This document shows, one piece after another, positions 1 through 6,142 of a stretch of 10,447 bases of DNA. The translations under genes and the position numbers were made by a program. Source of the stretch: an uncultured Rickettsiales bacterium (lineage in GTDB: Bacteria; Pseudomonadota; Alphaproteobacteria; Rickettsiales; UBA1997); assembly GCA_937927795.1 (NCBI GenBank), contig CALBSF010000258.1, positions 1 through 10,447 of the forward strand. The letters are read 5' to 3'. Within the stretch, counting starts at the first letter, position 1, and each line of letters begins with the position of its first letter. The notes beneath the pieces are model-generated. The model saw only the letters and a program-made list of their open reading frames with translations, ran no database searches and was not told the origin of the DNA.

Positions 1-31
1 ATGAGTTTAGCTTTAAAAGCCCTAAACTCAT
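1..31. repeat. Perfect inverted repeat (10-bp arms) at the window edge
   Basis: The arms ATGAGTTTAG (1-10) and CTAAACTCAT (22-31) are exact reverse complements around an 11-nt centre. An alternative inner pairing is GCTTT (10-14) with AAAGC (16-20). It lies downstream of the leftward SDR gene and abuts a second palindrome at 35-60. There is no run of T after the stem on either strand, so it does not look like a classic intrinsic terminator. The element may extend beyond the window, because its left arm starts at base 1. Confidence 0.7.
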
Positions 32-34
32 GAG

Positions 35-60
35 ATCCTCGGCCTTTTGAGGCCAAGGAT
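35..60. repeat. Palindromic intergenic repeat, GATCCTCGG...AGGATGACGA type
   Basis: ATCCT (35-39) pairs with AGGAT (56-60), and GGCCT (41-45) pairs with AGGCC (50-54), with one C/A mismatch (40/55) and a TTTG loop. The flanks GAGATCCTC and GGATGACGA resemble short palindromic repeats that I recall as dispersed in many proteobacterial genomes, Rickettsiales included. That resemblance is from memory. The TGACGAA border recurs at 4177-4183, beside the other palindromic repeat of this window. Also, TGAGAT (31-36) is complementary to ATCTCA (83-88), so the hairpin could sit inside a larger fold. Confidence 0.65.
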
Positions 61-98
61 GACGAAGGTTGATATTTTGCTTATCTCAAATTGGCGTT

Positions 99-872
99 TT
101 AAGGATTTAGCGCCGATTTCTTCGGTAATTTTCTAAAAATTGGATCAGTAATTTTCTTAGAAAGAAGTGCCGCAAACCATACCACAAAATAAAGTGGAAA
201 TGGAAAAGCAATTCTCGATTTATTATTTTCTAATCCACATCGAATAATTTTTACGCATTTTTCCTTACTCATCAAAAAGGGCATCCAAAAATTATTAACA
301 TCCGTCATTGGGGTCTTTATATATCCAGGGCAAATCACACTTACTTCAATTCCAAACTCAGCTAAATTGCCTCTTAAACCTTCGCCATAAACTCTTATTG
401 CAGCTTTGCTGGCAGAATATGTTGGCGAACTAGGAAGCCCAACAAATCCAGCTAAAGAAGAAATAATTGCGATTTGTCCTTTTTTGCGCAACTTCATTTT
501 TTCAATTGCTGGATGAATTATGTTTAAAACGCCGTTAATATTGGTTAAAAACACTTCTTTTACCTGCTCAAAACTTTCAGTTCCAAGGGCAGTTCCAGCT
601 GAAATTCCAGCATTTGCAATAACTAAATCAATTGCAAATTTTTCTTCAATCTCCTCAATAAATTCTTTTGCCGCCAATTCATTTTTTATATCAAAACTCT
701 TAATGATTACCTTAGCTCCAAGCGCTTCACACAAAGCCTTCACTTCCTGCAGTTTTTTTTCATTTCGCCCACATAAAAATAAATTTATATTTGATTTACT
801 ATATAATTGTGCGAGACTCTGACCTATACCACCACTTGCTCCGGTGATTAAAATATTTTGAGGATTTTTCAT
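99..872 (-). CDS. SDR family NAD(P)-dependent oxidoreductase
   Basis: This is a 257-residue classical short-chain dehydrogenase with a single Rossmann domain; the substrate is unknown. The cofactor motif TGASGGIG is at residues 10-17 and NAG at 87-89. The predicted catalytic residues are N111, S139, Y152 and K156 (YSASK 152-156), followed by the PGYIKTP motif at 182-188. Every element of the catalytic tetrad is present. After the core, residues 223-237 are strongly hydrophobic (FPFPLYFVVWF...) and the tail is basic, as in COG0300-type SDRs. This may hold the enzyme at a membrane, which is an inference. The ATG at 872 is the only sensible start, because an in-frame stop lies 12 nt upstream and the Rossmann motif begins at residue 10. 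No Shine-Dalgarno sequence is visible. The gene is divergent from tmk, with two bases between the start codons. A role in lipid or fatty-acid metabolism is possible but unsupported. Confidence 0.9.
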   Translation of the reverse strand: MKNPQNILITGASGGIGQSLAQLYSKSNINLFLCGRNEKKLQEVKALCEALGAKVIIKSFDIKNELAAKEFIEEIEEKFAIDLVIANAGISAGTALGTESFEQVKEVFLTNINGVLNIIHPAIEKMKLRKKGQIAIISSLAGFVGLPSSPTYSASKAAIRVYGEGLRGNLAEFGIEVSVICPGYIKTPMTDVNNFWMPFLMSKEKCVKIIRCGLENNKSRIAFPFPLYFVVWFAALLSKKITDPIFRKLPKKSALNP

Positions 873-942
873 AAATGAATAAATTTATTACTTTTGAAGG
901 AATTGAAGGCTCTGGGAAATCTACTCAGACCAAGAAATTATA
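802..942. promoter_or_regulatory. Possible overlapping divergent promoters of the SDR gene and tmk
   Basis: Only two bases (873-874) separate the two divergent start codons, so any leadered promoter must lie inside the opposite coding sequence. A perfect TATAAT occurs on the plus strand at 802-807, 67 nt before the tmk ATG. Another occurs on the minus strand at 942-937, 64 nt before the SDR ATG. Neither has a convincing -35 box at 16-18 bp, and TATAAT is not rare in AT-rich DNA. The near-symmetry is therefore suggestive only. Confidence 0.25.
860..864 (+). promoter_or_regulatory. Ribosome binding site of tmk, inside the SDR coding region
   Basis: GAGGA lies 10 nt before the tmk ATG at 875, within the first codons of the opposite-strand SDR gene. 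It is one of only two clear Shine-Dalgarno sequences I find in the window, and it supports the 875 start. Confidence 0.6.
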
Positions 943-1492
943 CGAGTTTTTTTTAAATAAAAAGCTTGATGTTATTTTAACGCGCGAACCAGGTGGTTGC
1001 GTGGCTTCAGAAAAAATTCGGGAAATTTTAATTGATGATAATATTCCTAAGTTAGAAGCAAAAACTGAATTATTGCTTAATTTTGCTGCAAGACTTGAGC
1101 ATGTTGAAAAATTAATTAAACCAGCTTTGCTACAAAATAAAACCGTTATTTGTGATCGATTTTTTGATTCAAGCTATGCTTATCAAGGAAGTGCTTTTGG
1201 CCTTGGTTTTGAAGCGGTTGATGAAATTAGAAAAAATACTATTGGCGATTTTAAACCAGAGATTACTTTTTTAATTGATATACCCGTAGATCTAGCATTT
1301 TCAAGGATTGATGGCAGAAGCGGAAATAATCGTTATGAAAAATTAGGCTTTGATTTTCACCAAAAAGTCAGAAATGGTTTTTTAGAATTAGCAAAAGATA
1401 ATCCTCGCATAAAAATTATCAACGGCGATCAAAAAATTGATGAAATTTTTATGGATATTTTAAAACATCTTGATTTTGACGACAAGCTATAA
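875..1492 (+). CDS. tmk: Thymidylate kinase (dTMP kinase)
   Basis: This enzyme phosphorylates dTMP to dTDP with ATP, the last step specific to dTTP synthesis, in the cytoplasm. The 205-residue length is normal for the family. The P-loop GIEGSGKST is at residues 9-17, TREPGG of the dTMP site at 36-41, and DRF at 94-96 followed by SSYAYQG. The LID segment at about 144-155 has basic residues R144, R148 and R153. A P-loop without arginine together with a basic LID fits the E. coli-like type II enzymes. The start is fixed by the P-loop distance and by GAGGA 10 nt upstream. It is divergent from the SDR gene and followed by a 120-bp gap before mdh. In many bacteria holB follows tmk; it does not here. 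Confidence 0.96.
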   Translation: MNKFITFEGIEGSGKSTQTKKLYEFFLNKKLDVILTREPGGCVASEKIREILIDDNIPKLEAKTELLLNFAARLEHVEKLIKPALLQNKTVICDRFFDSSYAYQGSAFGLGFEAVDEIRKNTIGDFKPEITFLIDIPVDLAFSRIDGRSGNNRYEKLGFDFHQKVRNGFLELAKDNPRIKIINGDQKIDEIFMDILKHLDFDDKL

Positions 1493-1548
1493 CAAAACCT
1501 AGCAATCAAGCCTTAAGCAAAATAAAACAAACATTTCTTATCAAACTC

Positions 1549-1576
1549 TTGCTGATTTCAATAAATCAACTAAAAT
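1549..1576 (+). promoter_or_regulatory. Candidate promoter of mdh-ftsI
   Basis: TTGCTG (1549-1554) and TAAAAT (1571-1576) are separated by 16 bp in the 120-bp gap between tmk and mdh. The -10 box matches the consensus at five of six positions and the -35 box at only three. It would give a short leader before the ATG at 1613. Nothing else in the gap stands out: no strong terminator hairpin and no convincing small gene. Confidence 0.25.
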
Positions 1577-1612
1577 TGAATTATCAAATAATCATTCAAC
1601 AATTTTTAATTT

Positions 1613-2560
1613 ATGGCAAAAAGAAATAAAATTGCACTTATTGGTGCGGGCAATATTGGTGGAACTCTAGCGCATTTGGCGGGGTTAAAAAATTTAGGCG
1701 ATATAGTTGTTCTTGACGTTGCTGATGGCGTGGCGAAAGGCAAAGCTCTTGATTTGGAGCAATCTTCTGTAGTGGAAAATTTTGATGCTAGCATTACTGG
1801 AACCAATAAATATGAAGATATTGCTGGCGCGGATGTAATTATTGTTACTGCGGGAATTGCCAGAAAGCCAGGAATGAGCCGCGATGATTTGGTTGCAACT
1901 AATACTGGAATTATTAAATCGGTTGCCTTGGGAATTAAAGAACATGCTCCTGATGCTTTTGTAATTGTCATCACCAACCCTTTGGATGCAATGGTTTATG
2001 TGATGCAAAAAGTTAGTGGCTTGCCAAAAAATAAAGTTGTTGGAATGGCTGGAGTTCTTGATTCATCACGAATGTCATTATTTTTAGCTCGTGAATTTAA
2101 TGTTTCTATTGAAGATATTCACTCATGCGTTCTTGGCGGACACGGCGATACCATGGTTCCATTAATTAGATATTCAACAGTTGCCGGCGTTCCAATCACT
2201 GACTTAATCGATAAAGGCTGGACTACAAAAAATAAAATTGATGAAATCATTCAAAGAACCAGAGATGGCGGCGCTGAAATTGTAAAATTACTTGGCACTG
2301 GATCAGCTTTTTACGCACCAGCAACTTCAGCAATTGCAATGGCTGAAAGCTATTTATTTGACAGAAGAAGAATTTTACCAGTTGCCGCTAGTTTAAATGG
2401 CGAATATGGCGTTAAAGACTTATATATCGGGGTTCCAGCAATCATTGGTAAAAATGGCGTGGAAAAAATCATGGAGCTCGACATGAACTCACAAGAAATG
2501 ATCATGTTTAACAGATCAGTTGAGGCAGTTAGAAAATTAATTGCCGAAATAACATTGTAA
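1613..2560 (+). CDS. mdh: Malate dehydrogenase (NAD-dependent, LDH-like)
   Basis: This enzyme interconverts malate and oxaloacetate with NAD in the TCA cycle (cytoplasm). The 315 residues fit the LDH-like MDH group typical of alphaproteobacteria and rickettsiae. The Rossmann glycine motif GAGNIGG is at residues 11-17, and D35 at the end of beta-2 indicates NAD preference. Substrate and catalytic residues are visible: R84 and R90 in ARKPGMSR, N122 in TNPLD, D150 and R153, and H177 in GGHGDTM. Arginine at position 84, where lactate dehydrogenases carry glutamine, marks malate rather than lactate specificity. The ATG lies ten residues before the glycine motif, as expected; I see no clear Shine-Dalgarno. 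ftsI starts four bases after its stop, so the two are probably co-transcribed. Confidence 0.96.
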   Translation: MAKRNKIALIGAGNIGGTLAHLAGLKNLGDIVVLDVADGVAKGKALDLEQSSVVENFDASITGTNKYEDIAGADVIIVTAGIARKPGMSRDDLVATNTGIIKSVALGIKEHAPDAFVIVITNPLDAMVYVMQKVSGLPKNKVVGMAGVLDSSRMSLFLAREFNVSIEDIHSCVLGGHGDTMVPLIRYSTVAGVPITDLIDKGWTTKNKIDEIIQRTRDGGAEIVKLLGTGSAFYAPATSAIAMAESYLFDRRRILPVAASLNGEYGVKDLYIGVPAIIGKNGVEKIMELDMNSQEMIMFNRSVEAVRKLIAEITL

Positions 2561-2564
2561 ATTA

Positions 2565-4160
2565 ATGGCCGCAATTGAATTAAAAAAATCTAGGCTAGCC
2601 TTTGTTTATTTTTGCATTTTGGCTGCGTTTTTTGCGATTATTTTGCGGTTATTTTTTATTGTTTTTGTTGGCGATAAAGTAAAAGTTAGTGGAATTTACG
2701 ATCTTAGAAAAGCCAGCAAAAGAGCTAATATTCTTGATCGAAACGATGTTTTAGTTGCCACCGACCTTAAAACCAAATCCCTTTATATTAGCAATGTTTT
2801 AGTAAAAGACCCCGCATCTATTGCTAGGGGCGTCTCTTCAGTTTTTCCCGACCTTTCTTATCAGGAAGTTTTAAAGAAAATTTCTGATGGAAAGAAAAGC
2901 AAACAATGGACTTTGCTTAGAAGAAATCTTACCCCATCACAGGTTGAAAGAGTTCAAGGTCTTCAAATAGCGGGTCTTTTATTTGAAGATGATCGAATTA
3001 GAGTTTACCCTCAAAAATCAATTGCTAGTCATTATGTTGGTTATGTTGATTTAGATCGCAAAGGTCTTTCGGGCATTGAAATGCAATATGATAAAAAGCT
3101 GGTTGGCGGCCAAGATTTGCAGCTTGCTTTAGATGTTAGGGCGCAAGATATTTTAAATGATGAATTGCTAAATGGCATCGAAGAATTCCATGCCAAAGCT
3201 GCTTTTGGCGTGATTATGGATGTTACTAATGGCGAAATTTTAGCGCTTTCTTCGCTGCCAAGTTTTGATCCAAATCTACAGCAAGATGCAACCCAAGATC
3301 AAAGATTTAACCGCATTACCAACGGCGTTTACGAGCTCGGATCAGTGTTTAAAATTTTTACCAACACTCAAGCATTTGAAGATAATTTAGTAAAAATGAA
3401 CGAAGTTCTTAATGTAAGAGACCCAATAAAATATGGCCGCTTTACCATTAAAGATTATCACCCATTTAAGGATGAAATGACAGTGGAGGAAATTTTTACT
3501 CACTCTTCAAACATAGGAACAGTGCAGATTGCCAAAAGAATTGGCCCTGAAAATCAAAAAGATTTTTTATCAAAATTAGGTTTATTGAAAAAATTAAATG
3601 TTGAATTTCCTGGTCTTGGAAAACCAATTTATCCTAAAAACTGGCGCGATATTAATCTTTACACAATTTCTTACGGACATGGAATTGCAATAACGCCGCT
3701 GCATCTTGCGGTTGGGGTTTCGGCAGTTGTAAATGGTGGAATTTTATATAATCCATCTTTTATGAAACTTGATAAACAGCCAGAAGGAACAAGGGTTTTA
3801 AAAGAGACAACTTCTGCAACAATGAGATTGCTACTTAGAAAAACCGCACTTGATGGAACCGCTAGAAACGCAGACATTGAAGGCTATGAAGTTGGTGGAA
3901 AAACAGGAACCTCAAACCGCGCAGAAGGCGGTGGCTATGATGAAAGCCAAACCATGGCATCATTCGTCGCCGCCTTTCCAATTTCCAAACCAAAATATTT
4001 AGTTTATGTAATTTTCGACCGCCCAAATGTCGCCTTCAACACCGGCGGCATGGTTGCAGCACCAGTTGCCGGAAGAATTGTAAAAAATATTTCTCCAATA
4101 CTTGGAATCAGACCTTTGTGGGACGCGGTTAAGAAGCAAGAAGCTGGGAAGAAGAGTTAA
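2565..4160 (+). CDS. ftsI: Peptidoglycan transpeptidase FtsI (penicillin-binding protein 3)
   Basis: This is a class B penicillin-binding protein that cross-links septal peptidoglycan with FtsW in the divisome. It is 531 residues long. A short cytoplasmic N-terminus is followed by one membrane anchor (about residues 12-35). The periplasmic pedestal/dimerisation domain, with RANILDRN at 53-60, follows, and then the transpeptidase domain from about 210. All three active-site motifs are intact: SVFK with nucleophile S260 and K263, SSN at 314-316, and KTGT at 446-449. The FtsI-like RANILDRNDVLVAT segment and overall length favour FtsI over the elongation PBP2 (MrdA), but this is family-level reasoning. 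It lies four bases after mdh rather than in a dcw cluster beside mraW, ftsL or murE. The stop codon TAA (4158-4160) is part of a 9-bp direct repeat around a palindromic element. Confidence 0.93.
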   Translation: MAAIELKKSRLAFVYFCILAAFFAIILRLFFIVFVGDKVKVSGIYDLRKASKRANILDRNDVLVATDLKTKSLYISNVLVKDPASIARGVSSVFPDLSYQEVLKKISDGKKSKQWTLLRRNLTPSQVERVQGLQIAGLLFEDDRIRVYPQKSIASHYVGYVDLDRKGLSGIEMQYDKKLVGGQDLQLALDVRAQDILNDELLNGIEEFHAKAAFGVIMDVTNGEILALSSLPSFDPNLQQDATQDQRFNRITNGVYELGSVFKIFTNTQAFEDNLVKMNEVLNVRDPIKYGRFTIKDYHPFKDEMTVEEIFTHSSNIGTVQIAKRIGPENQKDFLSKLGLLKKLNVEFPGLGKPIYPKNWRDINLYTISYGHGIAITPLHLAVGVSAVVNGGILYNPSFMKLDKQPEGTRVLKETTSATMRLLLRKTALDGTARNADIEGYEVGGKTGTSNRAEGGGYDESQTMASFVAAFPISKPKYLVYVIFDRPNVAFNTGGMVAAPVAGRIVKNISPILGIRPLWDAVKKQEAGKKS

Positions 4161-4247
4161 TACCAACTCCCATCTATGACGAAAATTGATCTTTTTACTT
4201 CGTCATTGCGAGCGAAGCGCGGCAATCCAGAAAAATAATAATACCAA
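4158..4247. repeat. Palindromic repeat element between 9-bp direct repeats, convergent gap
   Basis: TAATACCAA occurs at 4158-4166, including the ftsI stop codon, and again at 4239-4247. The 72 bp between contain ATGACGAA (4176-4183) and its exact reverse complement TTCGTCAT (4199-4206). These are followed by a GC-rich palindrome, ATTGC (4205-4209) with GCAAT (4222-4226). The core CGTCATTGCGAGCG...GGCAATCCAG has the form of short dispersed palindromic repeats that I recall from many bacterial genomes. The direct repeats look like a target-site duplication, but the bracketed segment has no obvious terminal inverted repeats. The element sits between convergent genes and could form hairpins in both transcripts. 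No long T run follows the stems, so a terminator role is an inference only. Confidence 0.55.
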
Positions 4248-4254
4248 AGCCTTT

Positions 4255-5196
4255 CTACCCTACATTGCCACCCGAAACAATAACTAAAATTTTAGGATTT
4301 TTTAGATTTTTATTTTCTTTTAAGAATTGTACGGCCCCAGCAATAGCAAGGGCTGAGGTTGGCTCTATTTTCATTTTTAAAATTTCTGATAATTTTTTTT
4401 GCCAAAAAATTATTTCTTCTTCATTAATTTCCAAAATATTACTTAGTTTCTTTAAGTAAGTAAAGCATGGCTCTAAAACCGCTAGGGTTCTGGCTCCATC
4501 AGCTATGGTGTTTGGAGAATCTTGGAAAGAAAAAATTTTTTCTTGCTTTACAGAAATTGCTGCATCATTGGCATTCTTTGGTTCGCAAGCAAAAACTTGC
4601 GCTTTGGGTGATAATCCAAGCGCTGATAAATAACATCCTGAAACCAAACCACCGCCGCCACAAGGAGCAAAAATCGCATCAACTTCTCCTATATCTTGCA
4701 ATGCTTCAAAAGCAGCGGTTGACTGCCCTAAAATAACATCATCATTTGCCGATGGATGAATAAATAAATAACCTTCTTTTTGTTTTTCTTCAGCGAATTT
4801 ATTGGCATCAGCTCTTTTTTCACATAAAATAACCTCAGCTCCCAAGTCTCTTGCCTCCTTGATTTTAAAGGCTGAAGCAATGCTTGCCATATAAATTAAA
4901 ACTGGAATTCCTAATTTTTTACCTACAAAAGCCATGGCTTTTGCATGATTTCCTGAGCTTTGAACTACAATTTTTTCTGGTAATTTTTTATGTTTTTCCT
5001 TGTAAGCAAGAACTGCAGCAAAGGCGCCTCTGGCCTTGAAAGAATTGGTTTGCTGAAGATTCTCTAATTTAAAAAAAATCTCGCAGCCTAATTCTAAATT
5101 AAGATTTTTATCGCAAACTATTGGGGTTTTTTTAATAAAAGGCTCGATGAGTTTATGAATTTTTTTGACATCTTCAAAGCCAAGATTTTCATTCAT
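4255..5196 (-). CDS. PLP-dependent threonine/serine dehydratase-like enzyme
   Basis: This is a fold-type II pyridoxal-phosphate enzyme of the threonine dehydratase/serine racemase group. It is likely to deaminate threonine and/or serine to 2-oxobutyrate or pyruvate plus ammonia. Numbering from the ATG at 5196 (313 residues), the PLP lysine is K54 in NSFKARGA. The dinucleotide-like motif SSGNHAKA is at 80-87, the phosphate-binding GGGGL at 180-184, and SGGN at 308-311 next to the C-terminus. There is no C-terminal ACT domain, so isoleucine feedback as in biosynthetic IlvA is not expected. A TTG start at 5205 would add three residues. I prefer the ATG at 5196, which overlaps the stop of the VOC gene by 8 bp. 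It is the last gene of the leftward series, with a RidA gene two genes upstream. Serine racemase or another ammonia-lyase remains possible. Confidence 0.85.
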   Translation of the reverse strand: MNENLGFEDVKKIHKLIEPFIKKTPIVCDKNLNLELGCEIFFKLENLQQTNSFKARGAFAAVLAYKEKHKKLPEKIVVQSSGNHAKAMAFVGKKLGIPVLIYMASIASAFKIKEARDLGAEVILCEKRADANKFAEEKQKEGYLFIHPSANDDVILGQSTAAFEALQDIGEVDAIFAPCGGGGLVSGCYLSALGLSPKAQVFACEPKNANDAAISVKQEKIFSFQDSPNTIADGARTLAVLEPCFTYLKKLSNILEINEEEIIFWQKKLSEILKMKIEPTSALAIAGAVQFLKENKNLKNPKILVIVSGGNVG

Positions 5197-5614
5197 ATTT
5201 TGCAAATAATTGTGAAATATCTTTAAAAGACTTAAATTCTAGAGCGTTACCACTTGGATCTAAAAAAAACATCGTTGCTTGTTCACCAATTTTGCCGCGA
5301 AATCTGATATATGGCTCAATGATAAATTTTATATTATTTGCTTTAAGTTTTTCAGCAAATTTATGCCAATCATTCCACTCTAAAACCACCCCAAAATGCG
5401 GCACAGGAACGCCATGCCCATCAACTTCATTAATTGCATCTGGCTCATTTTTTTTATCTTTTTTTAAATGAGTAACAAATTGATGACCAAAAAAATTCCA
5501 ATCAATCCAGCTTTCAGTTGAGCGACCCTCATCAAGCCCCAAAAAATTTCCATAAAATTCTCTGGTCTTTTTTAAGTCGCTAACTGGAATCGCTAAGTGG
5601 AATGGTTGCAACAT
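5189..5614 (-). CDS. VOC superfamily protein, COG3565-like predicted dioxygenase
   Basis: This is a small (141-residue) vicinal-oxygen-chelate protein with two beta-alpha-beta-beta-beta modules. The probable metal ligands are H6 in PFHLAIPV, H73 in VPHFGVV and E126 in FLDPSGNALEFK. Other conserved-looking stretches are SWIDWNFFGHQ (35-45), DGHGVPVPHFG (65-75) and EPYIRFRGKIGEQ (100-112). These match my memory of the COG3565 group (predicted extradiol-dioxygenase relatives), whose substrate is not established. A glyoxalase-type isomerase cannot be excluded, because the metal site is shared across the superfamily. Its ATG lies three bases after the RidA stop, and its own stop overlaps the dehydratase start, so translational coupling is likely. 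By position it may act on a by-product of the same metabolism, which is an inference. Confidence 0.88.
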   Translation of the reverse strand: MLQPFHLAIPVSDLKKTREFYGNFLGLDEGRSTESWIDWNFFGHQFVTHLKKDKKNEPDAINEVDGHGVPVPHFGVVLEWNDWHKFAEKLKANNIKFIIEPYIRFRGKIGEQATMFFLDPSGNALEFKSFKDISQLFAKYE

Positions 5615-5617
5615 AAT

Positions 5618-6082
5618 TTATTTAATTTCAAAAATTGCATCAACTTCAACTGCAACGCCAAATGGCAATGATCCCGACCCAACTGCAGCACGAGCATGTT
5701 TTCCAGCATCACCAAAAACTTCTGCAATCAAATCAGAAGCGCCATTTGCAACCGCAGGATGATCTTTAAAATTAGCATCACCATTAACAAAGATTCCTAA
5801 TTTTACACATCTAACCACGCGTTCTAAATTGCCGTCGCAAGCAACTTTAATTTGCGCCAAAATATTAATCGCACAAAGACGAGCCGCTTTTTTAGCATCA
5901 TCAGCAGAAATTTCTGATCCAACCTTACCAATAAATTGTAATTTTCCAGCTTCAAGTGGAAGTTGCCCAGAAACAAAAACTGTATTTCCTGATTTTACAA
6001 ACCCAACATAGTTCGCAACTGGCGCGGCTGGAGTTGGCAAAGTAATTTCCATTTGTGATAATTTTTTTTCGATATTTGACAT
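5618..6082 (-). CDS. RidA family protein (enamine/imine deaminase)
   Basis: This is a 154-residue YjgF/YER057c/UK114 family protein, normally a trimer with active sites between subunits. RidA members hydrolyse reactive enamine/imine intermediates, such as 2-aminoacrylate and 2-aminocrotonate, released by PLP-dependent serine/threonine dehydratases. The catalytic arginine is R131 in KHARAAVG, matching R105 of E. coli RidA, and E146 in the VAVEVDAIFEI strand matches E120. FVSGQLP is at 36-42. The N-terminal ITLPTPAAPVANYV stretch and the length resemble a longer alphaproteobacterial subgroup rather than the roughly 128-residue E. coli protein. The start at 6082 keeps the N-terminal helix usual in that subgroup; M11 is a less likely alternative. 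The VOC gene follows after three bases and the dehydratase comes next, so enzyme and detoxifier share a transcript. Confidence 0.92.
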   Translation of the reverse strand: MSNIEKKLSQMEITLPTPAAPVANYVGFVKSGNTVFVSGQLPLEAGKLQFIGKVGSEISADDAKKAARLCAINILAQIKVACDGNLERVVRCVKLGIFVNGDANFKDHPAVANGASDLIAEVFGDAGKHARAAVGSGSLPFGVAVEVDAIFEIK

Positions 6083-6103
6083 AATTTATTAAGTTTATTA
6101 ATT

Positions 6104-6142
6104 GTTAGTAAATTTTAATAAGAGTTAGTGAATATTTTAATT
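6104..6142. repeat. Imperfect tandem repeat in the bioB-RidA gap
   Basis: GTTAGTAAATTTTAATA (6104-6120) is followed by GTTAGTGAATATTTTAATT (6124-6142), which runs into the bioB stop codon. The copies agree except for one substitution, a 2-base insertion and the last base. They fall in the only longer gap (58 bp) of the leftward series, ahead of the RidA gene. A local duplication is the simplest explanation. I recognise no known operator in it. Confidence 0.4.

Noticed and set aside
520..822. Plus-strand open frame of 100 codons opposite the SDR gene
   Set aside because: It lies wholly inside the SDR coding region and has no recognisable features or ribosome binding site.
1502..1669. Open plus-strand frame through the tmk-mdh gap into mdh, without stop codons for about 55 codons
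   Set aside because: It has no start codon or ribosome binding site. Its composition (Asn, Lys, Ser, Gln) is what A-rich DNA gives by chance, and its end overlaps mdh in another frame. I see no resemblance to holB or any other family.
1606..1977. Minus-strand open frame of 123 codons opposite mdh
   Set aside because: It is a shadow of the mdh reading frame with low-complexity hydrophobic translation and no motif. mdh is unmistakable on the other strand.
4176..4206. Rho-independent terminator for ftsI
   Set aside because: The 8-bp stem ATGACGAA/TTCGTCAT is real, but it has a 15-nt loop and is followed by GC-rich sequence rather than a T run. It is reported as a repeat instead.
4467..4736. 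Plus-strand open frame of 89 codons opposite the dehydratase gene
   Set aside because: It is fully antisense to a gene with all its motifs in place; the translation looks random.
6083..6140. BioR or BirA operator near bioB
   Set aside because: The gap lies downstream of bioB, not upstream, and I find no match to the TTATCTATAA-like BioR box or to a BirA palindrome.
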